Shown here: positions 28,286-36,384 of the stretch, piece after piece
Layout of the letters: every line of letters begins with the position of its first letter
How positions within the stretch are numbered: the first letter of the stretch is position 1
Origin: Streptomyces venezuelae ATCC 10712
GTDB taxonomy: Bacteria > Actinomycetota > Actinomycetes > Streptomycetales > Streptomycetaceae
NCBI RefSeq assembly: GCF_008639165.1
Contig: NZ_CP029197.1
Span: 930,001-994,000 of the forward strand
Length of the DNA stretch: 64,000 nt
Direction of reading: 5' to 3'
Position numbers and translations under genes: made by a program
The notes under the pieces: generated by a model
The model's database searches: none
Seen by the model: the letters and a program-made list of their open reading frames with translations, nothing else
What the model was told of the DNA's origin: nothing

Positions 28286-28951
28286 TCAGGAGGCGAAGAG
28301 GCGGACGGGCCAGGACGCGTGCTGCTCGGCGGTGAGGTCGAGGAGCGGCGCGGACGCCGCGGGCAGGGCGTCGACGCCCCGGCGGGCGGCCGCCGCGGCC
28401 GCCGCCGCGACCTCGTCCATGGCGGGGGCGAGGCGGGCGAGGACGGCGGTGGCCTGGAAGGGGTCGAGGCCCAGCAGCCGGACCGTGGCGGTGGCCGGGC
28501 CGCTGACGGTCTCGTACGCGACGCAGTGCGCGGCGTCCTCGGGTCCGAGCCCGGCGGCCCGGGCGGCGGTTCCCAGGACGACGGGCTGGTGGGCGCCGCG
28601 CGGGAACGCGGCGGCCAGCGCGTCGAGTTCGGGACCCGGCCAGGTGGCGCGGGCCGCCCGCATCAGCTGCCGGCCGAGCCTGCGGGCGGCGGCCCGCAGG
28701 GCCGGCGAGGGGGTGCGGGCGTCGGCGGCCGCGTCGAGCTCGTACGGGTCGAGGCCGTGCGCGGCTCCGGCGGCCAGCGCCGCGGAGGTGAGGCCGGTGG
28801 TGTGCAGCCGGCCTCGGCAGAAGGACTCCAGGCCGGCGGCGTCCCTGACGCGGCCGGCCTTGACGGCTGCCTCGGCGCCGCCGGAGTGGGCGTGCCCGCC
28901 GGCGGGGAAGCGTCCGTCGGCGAGGACGAGGAGCGTGGCGCGACTCGTCAT
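28286..28951 (-). CDS. ureF: Urease accessory protein UreF
   Basis: A 221-residue, Ala-rich all-helical accessory protein. It opens with [20 protein letters not shown], the conserved UreF N-terminus. The ATG at 28951 shares one base with the ureC stop (TGATG); the much longer upstream open frame is a shadow of ureC. It forms the UreD-UreF-UreG complex on apo-urease. Confidence 0.94.
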   Translation of the reverse strand: MTSRATLLVLADGRFPAGGHAHSGGAEAAVKAGRVRDAAGLESFCRGRLHTTGLTSAALAAGAAHGLDPYELDAAADARTPSPALRAAARRLGRQLMRAARATWPGPELDALAAAFPRGAHQPVVLGTAARAAGLGPEDAAHCVAYETVSGPATATVRLLGLDPFQATAVLARLAPAMDEVAAAAAAAARRGVDALPAASAPLLDLTAEQHASWPVRLFAS

Positions 28952-30672
28952 CAGAAGAGGAAGTAACGCTGGGCCATGGGCAGTTCGGCGGCCGGCGCGG
29001 GTTCGACCGGATCGCCGTCGATGGTCACCGTGAAGGTGTCGGCGTCGACCTCGACCCGGGGCAGCGCGTCGTTCTCCCGCATGTCGGCCTTGGCCACCCG
29101 CCGGGTGGAGCCGATGGCGGCGAACTCCTTGTGCACCCCGAGCCGTTGGGCGATGTCGTCCTCGATCGCCGCCTGGGCGACGAAGTTGACCGAGCCGGCC
29201 GCGGCGGCCTTGCCGAGTGCGCCGAACATGGGCCGGGGCAGCACGGGCTGGGGGGTGGGGATGGAGGCGTTGGCGTCGCCCATCTGCGCGTACGCGATCT
29301 GACCGCCCTTGAGGACGACGAGCGGCTTCACCCCGAAGAAGGCGGGCTCCCAGAGGACCAGGTCGGCGAGCTTGCCGGGCTCGACCGAGCCGATGAGGTG
29401 GTCCATGCCCTGGGCGACGGCCGGGTTGATCGTGTACTTGGCGACGTAGCGCCGTGCGCGGTGGTTGTCGGCCCGGCCGTCGCCGGGCAGGGCGCCGCGC
29501 CGCTTCTTCATGACGTGCGCGGTCTGCCAGGTGCGCATGACCACCTCGCCGATCCGGCCCATGGCCTGGGAGTCGGAGGAGATGATCGAGATGGCGCCCA
29601 GGTCGTGCAGGACGTCCTCGGCGGCGATGGTGGAGGGCCGGATCCGGGACTCGGCGAAGGCGAGGTCCTCGGGGACGGCCGGGTTGAGGTGGTGGCAGAC
29701 CATCAGCATGTCGAGGTGTTCCTCGATGGTGTTGACGGTGTGCGGCCGGGTCGGGTTGGTGGAGCTGGGCAGGATGTACGGCTCCGAGACCACCGTGATG
29801 ATGTCGGGGGCGTGCCCACCGCCCGCGCCCTCGGTGTGGTACGCGTGGACGGTGCGGCCCGCGATGGCCGCGAGGGTGTCGCCGACGAAGCCCGCCTCGT
29901 TCAACGTGTCCGTGTGGATGGCGAGTTGGGCGCCGGTCTCCTCGCACACGCCGAGACAGGTGTCGATCACGGCGGGGGTGGCTCCCCAGTCCTCGTGGAT
30001 CTTGAACCCCAGGGCTCCGCCGCGCAGCTGGGAGTGCATGGCCTCGCGGGACATGGTGTTGCCCTTGCCGAGCAGACCGATGTTGACCGGGAAGGTGTCC
30101 AGGGCCTCGAACATCCGGGCCGTGTGCCAGGGGCCGGGGGTGACCGTGGTCGCCTTGGTGCCCTCGGCCGGGCCCGTACCGCCGCCGACGAGGGTGGTGA
30201 CGCCGGTGGCGAGGGCCTGCTCGACGACGGTGGGCGAGATGAAGTGGACATGGGCGTCGACCGCTCCGGCGGTGACGATCCGGCCGTTGCCGACGATGAC
30301 CTCGGTCTCGGGGCCGATCACCAGGTCGGGGTGGACGCCGTCCATGGTGTCGGGGTTGCCGGCCTTGCCCAGCGCGGTGATCCGGCCGTCCCGGATGCCG
30401 ATGTCGGCCTTGACGACACCCCAGTGGTCGATGATCACGGCGCCGGTGATCACGGTGTCAGGGGCGCCCTCGGCGCGGGTGGTGCGGGCCTGGCCCATGG
30501 ACTCGCGGATGACCTTGCCGCCGCCGAAGACGGCCTCGTCCCCGGCCCGGCCGGGGCCGCCGCTGCGGTCCTCTTCGATCTCGACGAGGAGGTCGGTGTC
30601 GGCGAGCCGGATCCGGTCGCCGGTGGTGGGGCCGAACAGGTCGGCGTACACGGCGCGGTGCAGGTCAGGCAC
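28951..30672 (-). CDS. ureC: Urease subunit alpha (catalytic)
   Basis: A 573-residue nickel enzyme subunit hydrolysing urea to ammonia and carbamate. The active site is complete: HVH (141-143), the lysine that is carbamylated in GFKIHEDWG (Lys224), HTDTLNEAG (His253), [11 protein letters not shown] (His279) and the flap MVCHHLNP (Cys326, His327, His328). It overlaps ureB by eight bases. Length is normal for the three-subunit bacterial type. Confidence 0.98.
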   Translation of the reverse strand: MPDLHRAVYADLFGPTTGDRIRLADTDLLVEIEEDRSGGPGRAGDEAVFGGGKVIRESMGQARTTRAEGAPDTVITGAVIIDHWGVVKADIGIRDGRITALGKAGNPDTMDGVHPDLVIGPETEVIVGNGRIVTAGAVDAHVHFISPTVVEQALATGVTTLVGGGTGPAEGTKATTVTPGPWHTARMFEALDTFPVNIGLLGKGNTMSREAMHSQLRGGALGFKIHEDWGATPAVIDTCLGVCEETGAQLAIHTDTLNEAGFVGDTLAAIAGRTVHAYHTEGAGGGHAPDIITVVSEPYILPSSTNPTRPHTVNTIEEHLDMLMVCHHLNPAVPEDLAFAESRIRPSTIAAEDVLHDLGAISIISSDSQAMGRIGEVVMRTWQTAHVMKKRRGALPGDGRADNHRARRYVAKYTINPAVAQGMDHLIGSVEPGKLADLVLWEPAFFGVKPLVVLKGGQIAYAQMGDANASIPTPQPVLPRPMFGALGKAAAAGSVNFVAQAAIEDDIAQRLGVHKEFAAIGSTRRVAKADMRENDALPRVEVDADTFTVTIDGDPVEPAPAAELPMAQRYFLF

Positions 30673-31009
30673 GGTCGGCCCCCTCGGTCGCGGGATGGGA
30701 CGGATCGAGCGGGCCGGCCACCTCGCCGCGCAGGCCGGGGACGACCCGGCGGCCGGCCAGCGGGACGAGTTCGACCTCGACGGGGATGCCGGGTTCGAAG
30801 CGGACGGCGGTCCCGGCGGCGATGTGCAGCCGCCGGCCGTGCGCGGCGGCCCGGTCGAAGTCCAGGCCGGGGTTGACCTCGGCGAAGTGGTAGTGGGAGC
30901 CGACCTGGACGGGCCGGTCGGCGGCGTTGAGCACGGTCAGGCGCGTGACGGGGCTGCCCTCGTTGAGGGCGACGGGGCCGTCCGCGTACAGGATCTCTCC
31001 GGGGATCAT
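30665..31009 (-). CDS. ureB: Urease subunit beta
   Basis: A 114-residue structural subunit. It begins [18 protein letters not shown] and contains [18 protein letters not shown] and the [12 protein letters not shown] signature. It forms the (alpha-beta-gamma)3 urease trimer with UreA and UreC and lies between them, 13 bases after ureA. Confidence 0.97.
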   Translation of the reverse strand: MIPGEILYADGPVALNEGSPVTRLTVLNAADRPVQVGSHYHFAEVNPGLDFDRAAAHGRRLHIAAGTAVRFEPGIPVEVELVPLAGRRVVPGLRGEVAGPLDPSHPATEGADRA

Positions 31010-31022
31010 CGGCGGCGCCCGT

Positions 31023-31325
<303 letters not shown>

Positions 31326-31385
31326 TCTTCCACCTCACAGTCGTCGACCGGGGCACACCCGGACAGCTGCGGACCCTACCGACCG

Positions 31386-31400
31386 TCAACACCTTGTTGA
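31386..31400. promoter_or_regulatory. Inverted repeat upstream of ureA
   Basis: TCAACA-CCT-TGTTGA is a perfect 6-base inverted repeat 60 bases before the ureA start. It is a candidate operator; the regulator is unknown. Confidence 0.4.
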
Positions 31401-31449
31401 ACTGCGGAGATGCGGATCGCGGCCAGACATTGCACGTTAGGGCGGAAGT

Positions 31450-31465
31450 TTTTCCGGCTCGTTAA
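31450..31465 (-). promoter_or_regulatory. Possible GlnR box upstream of ureA
   Basis: On the minus strand the sequence reads TTAAC-GAGCCG-GAAAA, close to the actinobacterial GlnR pattern gTnAC-n6-GaAAc. It lies about 125 bases upstream of ureA. GlnR control of urease genes is established in Streptomyces coelicolor; the match here is incomplete. Confidence 0.3.
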
Positions 31466-31481
31466 CTGCGGCTTTGCGATC

Positions 31482-32108
31482 TCATGATCGTCGGACCGGG
31501 TCGACGCACATGGACATCAGGCCGCGGAGTCCGTCCTCCAGGACGTCGACGGCGACGTCGCCGAAGAGCGCCTGCTGGGCGATGAAGCCCTGGACGACGG
31601 CGATCAGGGTGCGGGCCACATGGTCGGCGGGGACGTCGGCGGCGAGGATGCCGCTCTCGCGGTAGGCGGTGACCAGTTCGGCCCAGACGACGCGCATGCC
31701 GTTGTAGCCCTCCGCGAGGGTCTGCGCGAGCCGCTCGTTGCGGAGGGTCTCCGTCCACACCTGGATGATCAGGCGGGCGAAGGCCTGCCGGTCGGCGCCC
31801 TCGATCTGCTCTTCGAGGAAGAGCCGCAGCACCGCGGCGATCAGGACGTCGGGGGTGGGCGGCGGGGTGGTCCTCGACGCCTCCTCGAAGGCGCCGCGGA
31901 TACCGGCGAAGGCCTCGGTCGCGATGGCCGCGATGATCTCGTCCTTGCCGCGGAAGTAGCGGTAGACCGCACCGGCCGACAGTCCGGCCTCGCTGAGCAC
32001 GTCCTGCATCGACGTGGCGTGGAAGCCGTTGCGGGCGAAGCAGCGCGCCGCGCCGTCGAGGATCTGGCGCCGCCGCGCGTCGAGGTGTTCCTGGGAGACA
32101 CGAGCCAT
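31482..32108 (-). CDS. TetR family transcriptional regulator
   Basis: A 208-residue regulator with an N-terminal helix-turn-helix (about 28-47, TSMQDVLSEAGLSAGAVYRYF) and an AcrR-type helical ligand domain. It is divergent from a membrane protein gene with 104 bases between and a palindromic AT-rich site in the gap. It probably represses itself and that neighbour. GC-poor bases around its promoter contrast with the rest of the region. Confidence 0.92.
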   Translation of the reverse strand: MARVSQEHLDARRRQILDGAARCFARNGFHATSMQDVLSEAGLSAGAVYRYFRGKDEIIAAIATEAFAGIRGAFEEASRTTPPPTPDVLIAAVLRLFLEEQIEGADRQAFARLIIQVWTETLRNERLAQTLAEGYNGMRVVWAELVTAYRESGILAADVPADHVARTLIAVVQGFIAQQALFGDVAVDVLEDGLRGLMSMCVDPVRRS

Positions 32109-32118
32109 GACACGAACT

Positions 32119-32142
32119 TAAAACGAATATTCATTCTTGACA
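32119..32142. promoter_or_regulatory. Operator and promoter elements between tetR and membrane protein
   Basis: The perfect palindrome GAATATTC (32125-32132) lies within a wider imperfect repeat AACGAATATTCATT, 16 bases from the tetR start. TTGACA (32137-32142) reads toward the membrane protein gene, so the palindrome abuts a likely -35 element. A good -10 is not obvious. Confidence 0.4.
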
Positions 32143-32212
32143 ACATCCACGGCCCGCAGGACAGTGAGGTCACAGAAAAACGAACGATCCTTCTCTATGA
32201 ATCGAGGACGCC

Positions 32213-33220
32213 ATGTCCGCCAACGCCACCGCCGCCGGCGCGGGGCGCAGGATCATCGCGGTGATGGTGCTGATCCCCTTCGTCGTGACGCTGACCCTCT
32301 GGGCCTTCGCCTGGCCCGCGGCCCGGACGGCCCCCCGCGACCTGCCGATCGGCCTCGCGGGCCCCGCCACCGTGGTCACCGCCCTGGAGCAGGACCTGGC
32401 CCGGCACGAGGGAGCCTTCGAGGTCCACCGCTACGAGGACGGGGCCGCGGCCCGCGCCGCGATAGCGGACCGGGACGTATACGGAGCGGTGGTCGTGACC
32501 CCGGGCGGCACGGAACTCCTGACCGCGTCGGCGGCGAGCCCCGTGGTGGCCGGGCTGCTGCGGGAGGCCGTGACCTCCATGGCCCCGGAGGGCGCACGGG
32601 TCCAGGTCACCGATGTGGTCGCCGCCCCGGCGGGCGACCCGCGCGGGGCCGTCCTCGCCTCCAGTCTGCTGCCGCTCGCCCTGGCCGGAGCGGCGGCGGG
32701 CGTCGTCACCACCCTCCTCGGTCTGCGCGGCGGTCGCGCGGTGGCCGCCCTGGCCGGCGCCGCCGCGCTCGCGGGCCTCGTCGGCACGGCCCTCGCCCAC
32801 AGCTGGCTCGGCGCGCTCGGCGGGAACTGGTGGGCCGAGGCGGGGGTACTGGGCCTCACCGTCCTGGCCATCGGCTCGACGTTCGCCGGGCTCGCGGCGC
32901 TCGTCGGAAAGCCCGGGCTCGGGCTCGGGGCGCTGCTGATGATCCTGCTCGGCAACCCGTTCTCGGGGGTGTCGAGCGCACCGGAACTCCTGCCGACCGC
33001 GGTGGGCACCCTCGGCCAGTGGCTGCCGCCGGGCGCCGCCGGCTCGGCCCTGCGGTCCGTCTCCTCCTTCGAGGGCGCGGCGGCGGGCGGACCGCTCCTC
33101 GTCCTCGCCCTCTGGGCGGCGGCGGGTCTCACGGCGACCGCGCTCGGGGCCCGGCGGCGGAGCGCGGAACCCGCACGGGACGCGGCCGCGGCAGCGCCGG
33201 TTCCGGCGCGCGCGGGCTGA
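32213..33220 (+). CDS. Membrane protein, ABC-2/YhgE-like permease
   Basis: A 335-residue protein with one N-terminal transmembrane segment (about 13-34), an extracytoplasmic domain (about 40-145, with YEDGAAARAAIADRDVYGAVVV) and about five C-terminal membrane segments, ending in a charged tail. This layout resembles YhgE/Pip and ABC-2 type permeases that act in export or drug efflux. No ATPase gene is adjacent. It is likely controlled by the divergent TetR protein. Confidence 0.75.
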   Translation: MSANATAAGAGRRIIAVMVLIPFVVTLTLWAFAWPAARTAPRDLPIGLAGPATVVTALEQDLARHEGAFEVHRYEDGAAARAAIADRDVYGAVVVTPGGTELLTASAASPVVAGLLREAVTSMAPEGARVQVTDVVAAPAGDPRGAVLASSLLPLALAGAAAGVVTTLLGLRGGRAVAALAGAAALAGLVGTALAHSWLGALGGNWWAEAGVLGLTVLAIGSTFAGLAALVGKPGLGLGALLMILLGNPFSGVSSAPELLPTAVGTLGQWLPPGAAGSALRSVSSFEGAAAGGPLLVLALWAAAGLTATALGARRRSAEPARDAAAAAPVPARAG

Positions 33221-33263
33221 CCCGGACCGCCGGTACCCCAGGCGCGAAGAAGCGCGACAGCGC

Positions 33264-33317
33264 GAAGAAGACCGCCGCGTGCCCCCGCTGTAGCGGACGG
33301 GGGCACGCGGCTTCTTC
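33264..33317. terminator. Long perfect hairpin terminator
   Basis: CCGCGTGCCCCCG (33275-33287) and CGGGGGCACGCGG (33298-33310) form a perfect 13-bp stem with a 10-base loop. GAAGAAG (33264-33270) and CTTCTTC (33311-33317) can extend it across a four-base bulge. It follows the membrane protein stop by about 45 bases and also faces the convergent antitoxin gene. Confidence 0.85.
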
Positions 33318-33350
33318 GTGCGCGCTGGGCACGAGCGGCGGGCGGGTGCG

Positions 33351-33476
33351 TCAGGAGGCGGCTGCTCGCGGCGCATCGCGGGTGCCAGAGGCGCGCGACC
33401 CCGCGGGCCCGTCAGGAGGCAGCCGGTTCGCGGTGATGGACGGTGCGTCAGGAGGCGCCGGGCTCGCGGTGGTGGG
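33351..33476. repeat. Three degenerate copies of the antitoxin gene 3' end
   Basis: On the minus strand, the last codons of the Phd-like gene plus stop (ending [12 protein letters not shown], stop at 33448-33450) are repeated downstream. A copy ending at 33412 can read HHREPAAS-stop, and a more decayed copy, with one base missing, ends at 33351. On the plus strand each starts GTCAGGAGGC. This looks like serial duplication of the gene end. Confidence 0.6.
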
Positions 33477-33726
33477 CGGCGATGCCGAAGCGGCGCTGTT
33501 CGCCGGTAGCGGAGTCGAGCGGGTGCAGGGCGGAGACGGAGCTGACCACCTGCTCGTCGGCGGGCTTCTCCGCCGCCTCGAGTTCCTCCAGGTCAGCGGC
33601 GGAGACCAGGGCGACGAGCGGCTTCCCGTGGCGGGTGACGACGACGCGCTCCCCGCCGTACACGACGCGGTTGATGAGGTCGGCGAGCTCGGCTCGCGCT
33701 TGCGTCACCGGGATCTCGTAGGTCAT
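33448..33726 (-). CDS. Phd/YefM family antitoxin-like protein, no adjacent toxin
   Basis: A 92-residue protein. The ATG at 33726 follows GGGGAG; the longer frame upstream runs into the clpP promoter. The N-terminal half ([20 protein letters not shown], then [18 protein letters not shown]) is the Phd/YefM DNA-binding fold. The C-terminal half, which would wrap a toxin, is acidic then histidine-containing. No RelE, Doc or VapC-like gene is next to it, so it is an orphan antitoxin or a stand-alone regulator. It is divergent from the ClpP-like gene and shares a 58-base promoter region with it. Confidence 0.85.
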   Translation of the reverse strand: MTYEIPVTQARAELADLINRVVYGGERVVVTRHGKPLVALVSAADLEELEAAEKPADEQVVSSVSALHPLDSATGEQRRFGIAAHHREPGAS

Positions 33727-33743
33727 GCTCCCCATCTTACGGG

Positions 33744-33769
33744 CTGTACGTCCTGTACATTTTTTACAG
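33744..33769. promoter_or_regulatory. Repeats in the antitoxin/clpP divergent promoter
   Basis: CTGTACGTC (33744-33752) is directly followed by CTGTACATT (33753-33761), and CTGTA pairs with TACAG (33765-33769). These repeats fill the 58-base gap between the two starts, the usual place for Phd/YefM operators. Confidence 0.5.
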
Positions 33770-33784
33770 ATGGAGGTACCCGCC

Positions 33785-34408
33785 ATGGATGCTCGCCACG
33801 TCCTGCCCGCGTTCACGGAGCGCACCAGCTACGGAACCCGGACCCTCGACCCCTACTCCAAGCTCCTGGAGTCCCGGATCGTCTTCCTCGGGACGCCGAT
33901 CGACGAGACTGCGGCCAACGACGTCATCGCCCAGCTCCTCTATCTGGACCACGCCGGCCCGGACCAGGACATCGCGCTCTACATCAACTCCCCCGGCGGC
34001 TCCGTCAGCGCCATGACCGCGATCTACGACACGATGGGCTCGCTCCACTGCGACCTGGAGACCACCTGCCTGGGCCAGGCCATGTCCACCGCCGCGGTCC
34101 TGCTCGCGGCCGGGACGCCGGGCAAGCGCATGATGCTGCCGGGCGCCCGCGTCACCCTCCAGGAGCCCGCCATGGACGAGCCCCTGCGGGGCCAGCCGAG
34201 CGATCTCGACCTCCAGGCCCGCGAGATGCTCCGGCTCCGCGCGCTGATGGCCGGGATGCTCACCGCGCACACGGGCCGGGACCGGGAGCGGATCGACGCC
34301 GACCTCGACCGCCTCACCGTCCTGGACGCCCCGGCGGCGCTCGCGTACGGCCTGGTGGACCACGTGATCACGAGCCGGCGCGGGCCCGCCGGCGGCGCGG
34401 CCGGGTGA
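33785..34408 (+). CDS. ClpP-like protein with degenerate catalytic triad
   Basis: A 207-residue ClpP paralogue. The fold is clear: [30 protein letters not shown] and the nucleophile region [15 protein letters not shown] (Ser101). The catalytic histidine is missing: the normal (M/I)HQP is LQEP here, with Gln126 in its place. The catalytic aspartate position also appears to be leucine (Leu177). It may therefore be a non-proteolytic ring subunit, comparable to ClpR-type subunits, that needs an active ClpP partner encoded elsewhere. GGAGG precedes the ATG at 33785. No Clp ATPase is nearby. Confidence 0.9.
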   Translation: MDARHVLPAFTERTSYGTRTLDPYSKLLESRIVFLGTPIDETAANDVIAQLLYLDHAGPDQDIALYINSPGGSVSAMTAIYDTMGSLHCDLETTCLGQAMSTAAVLLAAGTPGKRMMLPGARVTLQEPAMDEPLRGQPSDLDLQAREMLRLRALMAGMLTAHTGRDRERIDADLDRLTVLDAPAALAYGLVDHVITSRRGPAGGAAG

Positions 34409-34415
34409 ACCGGCC

Positions 34416-34721
34416 GTGGTGCCCGAGCTGCCCCCGCTGCCCGCCCTGACCCGCGCCGAGGGTGAACTCGTCGACGCCTATCTGGAAGTCGTCGACCTCC
34501 TCGGCAGGATCAATCCATCCAGAAGCACGCATACTTATGGTGCGTTGCGCGCGGCGCAGGCCCTGGTGGGCCGCGCGGAGGCGCTCCTCGAAGCCCTGAC
34601 GCTCATGCATATGCGGGGCGAGAACGAGGTGCACGCGGACACATTGGCGCGCGCCCTCCGGGTGTTGGACGGGGAGCGGAGGACCCACCGCGTCACCGTC
34701 CCGCAGTCACGGGCGAGTTGA
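34416..34721 (+). CDS. Small helical protein of unknown function
   Basis: A 101-residue protein starting at GTG seven bases after the clpP-like stop, so it is probably co-transcribed with it. The sequence is mostly helical (TRAEGELVDAYLEVVDLLGR, then ALRAAQALVGRAEALLEAL) and ends in a basic tail. I recognise no domain. There is no clear ribosome site, so coupling to clpP translation is likely. A partner or adaptor of the ClpP-like protein is only a guess from position. Confidence 0.6.
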   Translation: MVPELPPLPALTRAEGELVDAYLEVVDLLGRINPSRSTHTYGALRAAQALVGRAEALLEALTLMHMRGENEVHADTLARALRVLDGERRTHRVTVPQSRAS

Positions 34722-34728
34722 CATTCCC

Positions 34729-34762
34729 GCGTGTCGTGTCGAGGTCCGGACGGCCGACACGC
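34729..34762 (+). terminator. Hairpin after the clpP-like operon
   Basis: GCGTGTCG (34729-34736) pairs perfectly with CGACACGC (34755-34762); the 18-base loop contains the palindrome GTCCGGAC. It lies eight bases after the stop of the small helical gene. Confidence 0.6.
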
Positions 34763-35084
34763 GCCGCAGAATCGCTCCCCCGTTCGGCGTAGTCGACGAG
34801 TCGACATGTGCATCGGGTGAGTTGCGCAACAGGTGTACGCATTTGGCGGAATCGGGCGTTCCGTCGCTGGTGCGAGGCTCGTAGGCCAAACCGCCGAAGA
34901 TCACAAAGGCTGTCTGTCCACCCGAACGGATCAGTCGTGAGGAGCCTCACATATCGCCGTTTCAGCTCGGATTTCGCCCTGGGTGTGGGTCAAGATCCCT
35001 GTCGACGACAAGCCCCCGCCACCGCGGCGGGGCGGTCCGGGCGGACGCCGAGTCCTGCCGCTGTCCCGGACGTCTGGTCGACAG
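34763..35084. promoter_or_regulatory. Upstream region of the riboswitch-controlled hydrolase
   Basis: About 320 bases with no credible gene. It holds the motif TTGCGCAACAGGTGTAC (34822-34838), nearly identical to 11271-11287, and a hairpin CCCCGCC/GGCGGGG (35014-35032). The transcription start of the riboswitch leader must lie here, but I see no convincing -10/-35 pair. Confidence 0.45.
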
Positions 35085-35238
35085 GATTGGATCGGCAGGA
35101 GTGGAGGACCCGATTTTTACGGGGCGTACGCGCTGTTCCGGCAGCGAGTCCGTCCCTTGGGGTGAAGCCGCGTCAGCGGCCGGGCATCTTCGCCAGCCCG
35201 AACCCGACAGGTCATCCTTCGCAGGCGGCTGACGAAGG
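35085..35238 (+). promoter_or_regulatory. ydaO-type cyclic di-AMP riboswitch
   Basis: The leader of the NlpC/P60 gene carries the ydaO consensus blocks in order: GTGGAGGACCC (35101-35111), CTTGGGGTGAAGCC (about 35156-35169), GGGCATCTTCG (about 35182-35192) and GCCCGAACCCGACAGGTCAT (about 35196-35215) followed by CGCAGGCGG. Such elements sense c-di-AMP and in Streptomyces commonly precede cell-wall hydrolase genes, where ligand binding stops expression. The 5' boundary and the P1 pairing are uncertain. Confidence 0.8.
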
Positions 35239-35245
35239 GTTGCGC

Positions 35246-35722
35246 ATGACTGCGCAGATGCACGTCCCGTCCCTGCTGTCCCGGGCCGGAGCCGTCTCGG
35301 CTCTCACCCTCGCCGCCGTCGGCGGCACGCTGCTCGCACCAGGAGCGGCATCGGAGGCCCAGGCAGCCACCACGCACGCGAACAAGGCACTGAGCGTCGC
35401 CGCGTCCAAGAAGGGAGCTCCGTACCGGTACGGGAGCAGCGGACCCTCCAGGTTCGACTGTTCCGGACTGACGCTCTACGCGTACAAGCAGGCGGGCAAG
35501 TCGCTGCCCCGCACCGCGCAGCAGCAGTACAACAAGACCCGGCACATCTCCGCCTCCAGCAGGCAACAGGGGGACCTGGTCTTCTTCCACTCCGGCGGGA
35601 GGGTCTACCACGTGGGCATCTACGCCGGTAGCGGCAAGATCTGGCACTCGCCCAAGACGGGCTCCTGGGTGAAGCTCGACAAGATCTGGTCGTCGAAGGT
35701 CTACTACGGCCGCGTCCGCTGA
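35246..35722 (+). CDS. Secreted NlpC/P60 family cell-wall hydrolase
   Basis: A 158-residue exported peptidase cleaving peptidoglycan stem peptides. A signal peptide ends near residue 40 (EAQA). The NlpC/P60 domain has the catalytic cysteine in FDCSGLT (Cys72), histidine in VYHVGIYAG (His122) and a third polar residue in IWHSP (His134). GAAGGG precedes the ATG. It lies directly behind a c-di-AMP riboswitch, so wall turnover would be tied to c-di-AMP levels. It has no extra wall-binding domain. Confidence 0.95.
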   Translation: MTAQMHVPSLLSRAGAVSALTLAAVGGTLLAPGAASEAQAATTHANKALSVAASKKGAPYRYGSSGPSRFDCSGLTLYAYKQAGKSLPRTAQQQYNKTRHISASSRQQGDLVFFHSGGRVYHVGIYAGSGKIWHSPKTGSWVKLDKIWSSKVYYGRVR

Positions 35723-35748
35723 TCAGGCGGCGGTAGCGGTCCGTTCGT

Positions 35749-35778
35749 GAGGGGTGCGGTGGCGCCGCCGTGCCCCTC
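35749..35778. terminator. Hairpin between convergent hydrolase and kinase genes
   Basis: The 30 bases fold on themselves from GAGGGG to CCCCTC with a few G-T pairs, giving a long stem. It lies between the stops of the NlpC/P60 and anti-sigma kinase genes. Confidence 0.6.
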
Positions 35779-35789
35779 GGGTCCGAGGC

Positions 35790-36227
35790 CTAACAACTGG
35801 CGAGCGGGACCGGGGTCCACGGCAGGGTGATCCAGACCCGCTTGCCGCCCTCCTCGGTCGGTGCGACCGAGAGACGGCCGCCGGCCTCCGCCGCCAGGAC
35901 GCGGATGATGACCATGCCCCGGCCGTTGTCCTGCTGGACCGCCGCCGGGAGGCGGCGGGGCAGCCGCGGGTGGCTGTCGGTGACGCCGATGTGGAGCAGC
36001 TCCTCGCGCTCCAGACGGACGTCGACGGTGAACGTGGGCGACTGGCCCCGGGTGTGCAGCACGGCGTTGGTGGCGAGTTCGGAGACGATCACCCGGATCG
36101 CGTCCGCGAGCTCCGCCGCGTCGTCGAGGCCCCAGCCGGTGAGCACCTCCGCGACGAACCTCCGGGCTGTCGGGACCGAGGCGGGATCGCTCGGCAGCGT
36201 GACGGATGCTTCCTGGTGATCTGCCAT
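35790..36227 (-). CDS. RsbW-like ATP-binding anti-sigma factor regulator
   Basis: A 145-residue HATPase_c_2 protein. N-box ELATNAVLHTRG, G1 box DNGRGMVII and G2 box EEGGKRVW are intact. I chose the ATG at 36227 with AAAGGGAC upstream. Such stand-alone kinases are numerous in Streptomyces and act as anti-sigma or anti-anti-sigma switches in stress and development. No sigma factor or antagonist gene is adjacent. Confidence 0.9.
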   Translation of the reverse strand: MADHQEASVTLPSDPASVPTARRFVAEVLTGWGLDDAAELADAIRVIVSELATNAVLHTRGQSPTFTVDVRLEREELLHIGVTDSHPRLPRRLPAAVQQDNGRGMVIIRVLAAEAGGRLSVAPTEEGGKRVWITLPWTPVPLASC

Positions 36228-36384
36228 GGCGACGCTGTCCCTTTCCCGCCGGGGCCAATGCCCCGGATTGCGCTTCGCGTCAGAGTGCCACCGATCGTGC
36301 CGCGCCACGCGGCGTTCCACCAAGATATGTCCCCGTCTGTCGCCCGTAACGGTGAACTCTGCTGCCCGGAAACGCTCTTGGGGC

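Noticed and set aside
32137..32541. 770-codon plus-strand frame from 32137 to 34449
   Set aside because: It is an Arg/Gly-rich shadow crossing the membrane protein, a terminator, the antitoxin gene and clpP.
33221..33447. CRISPR-like array in the repeats near the antitoxin gene
   Set aside because: The three units are unequal in spacing and decayed copies of a gene end, not regular repeats with unique spacers.
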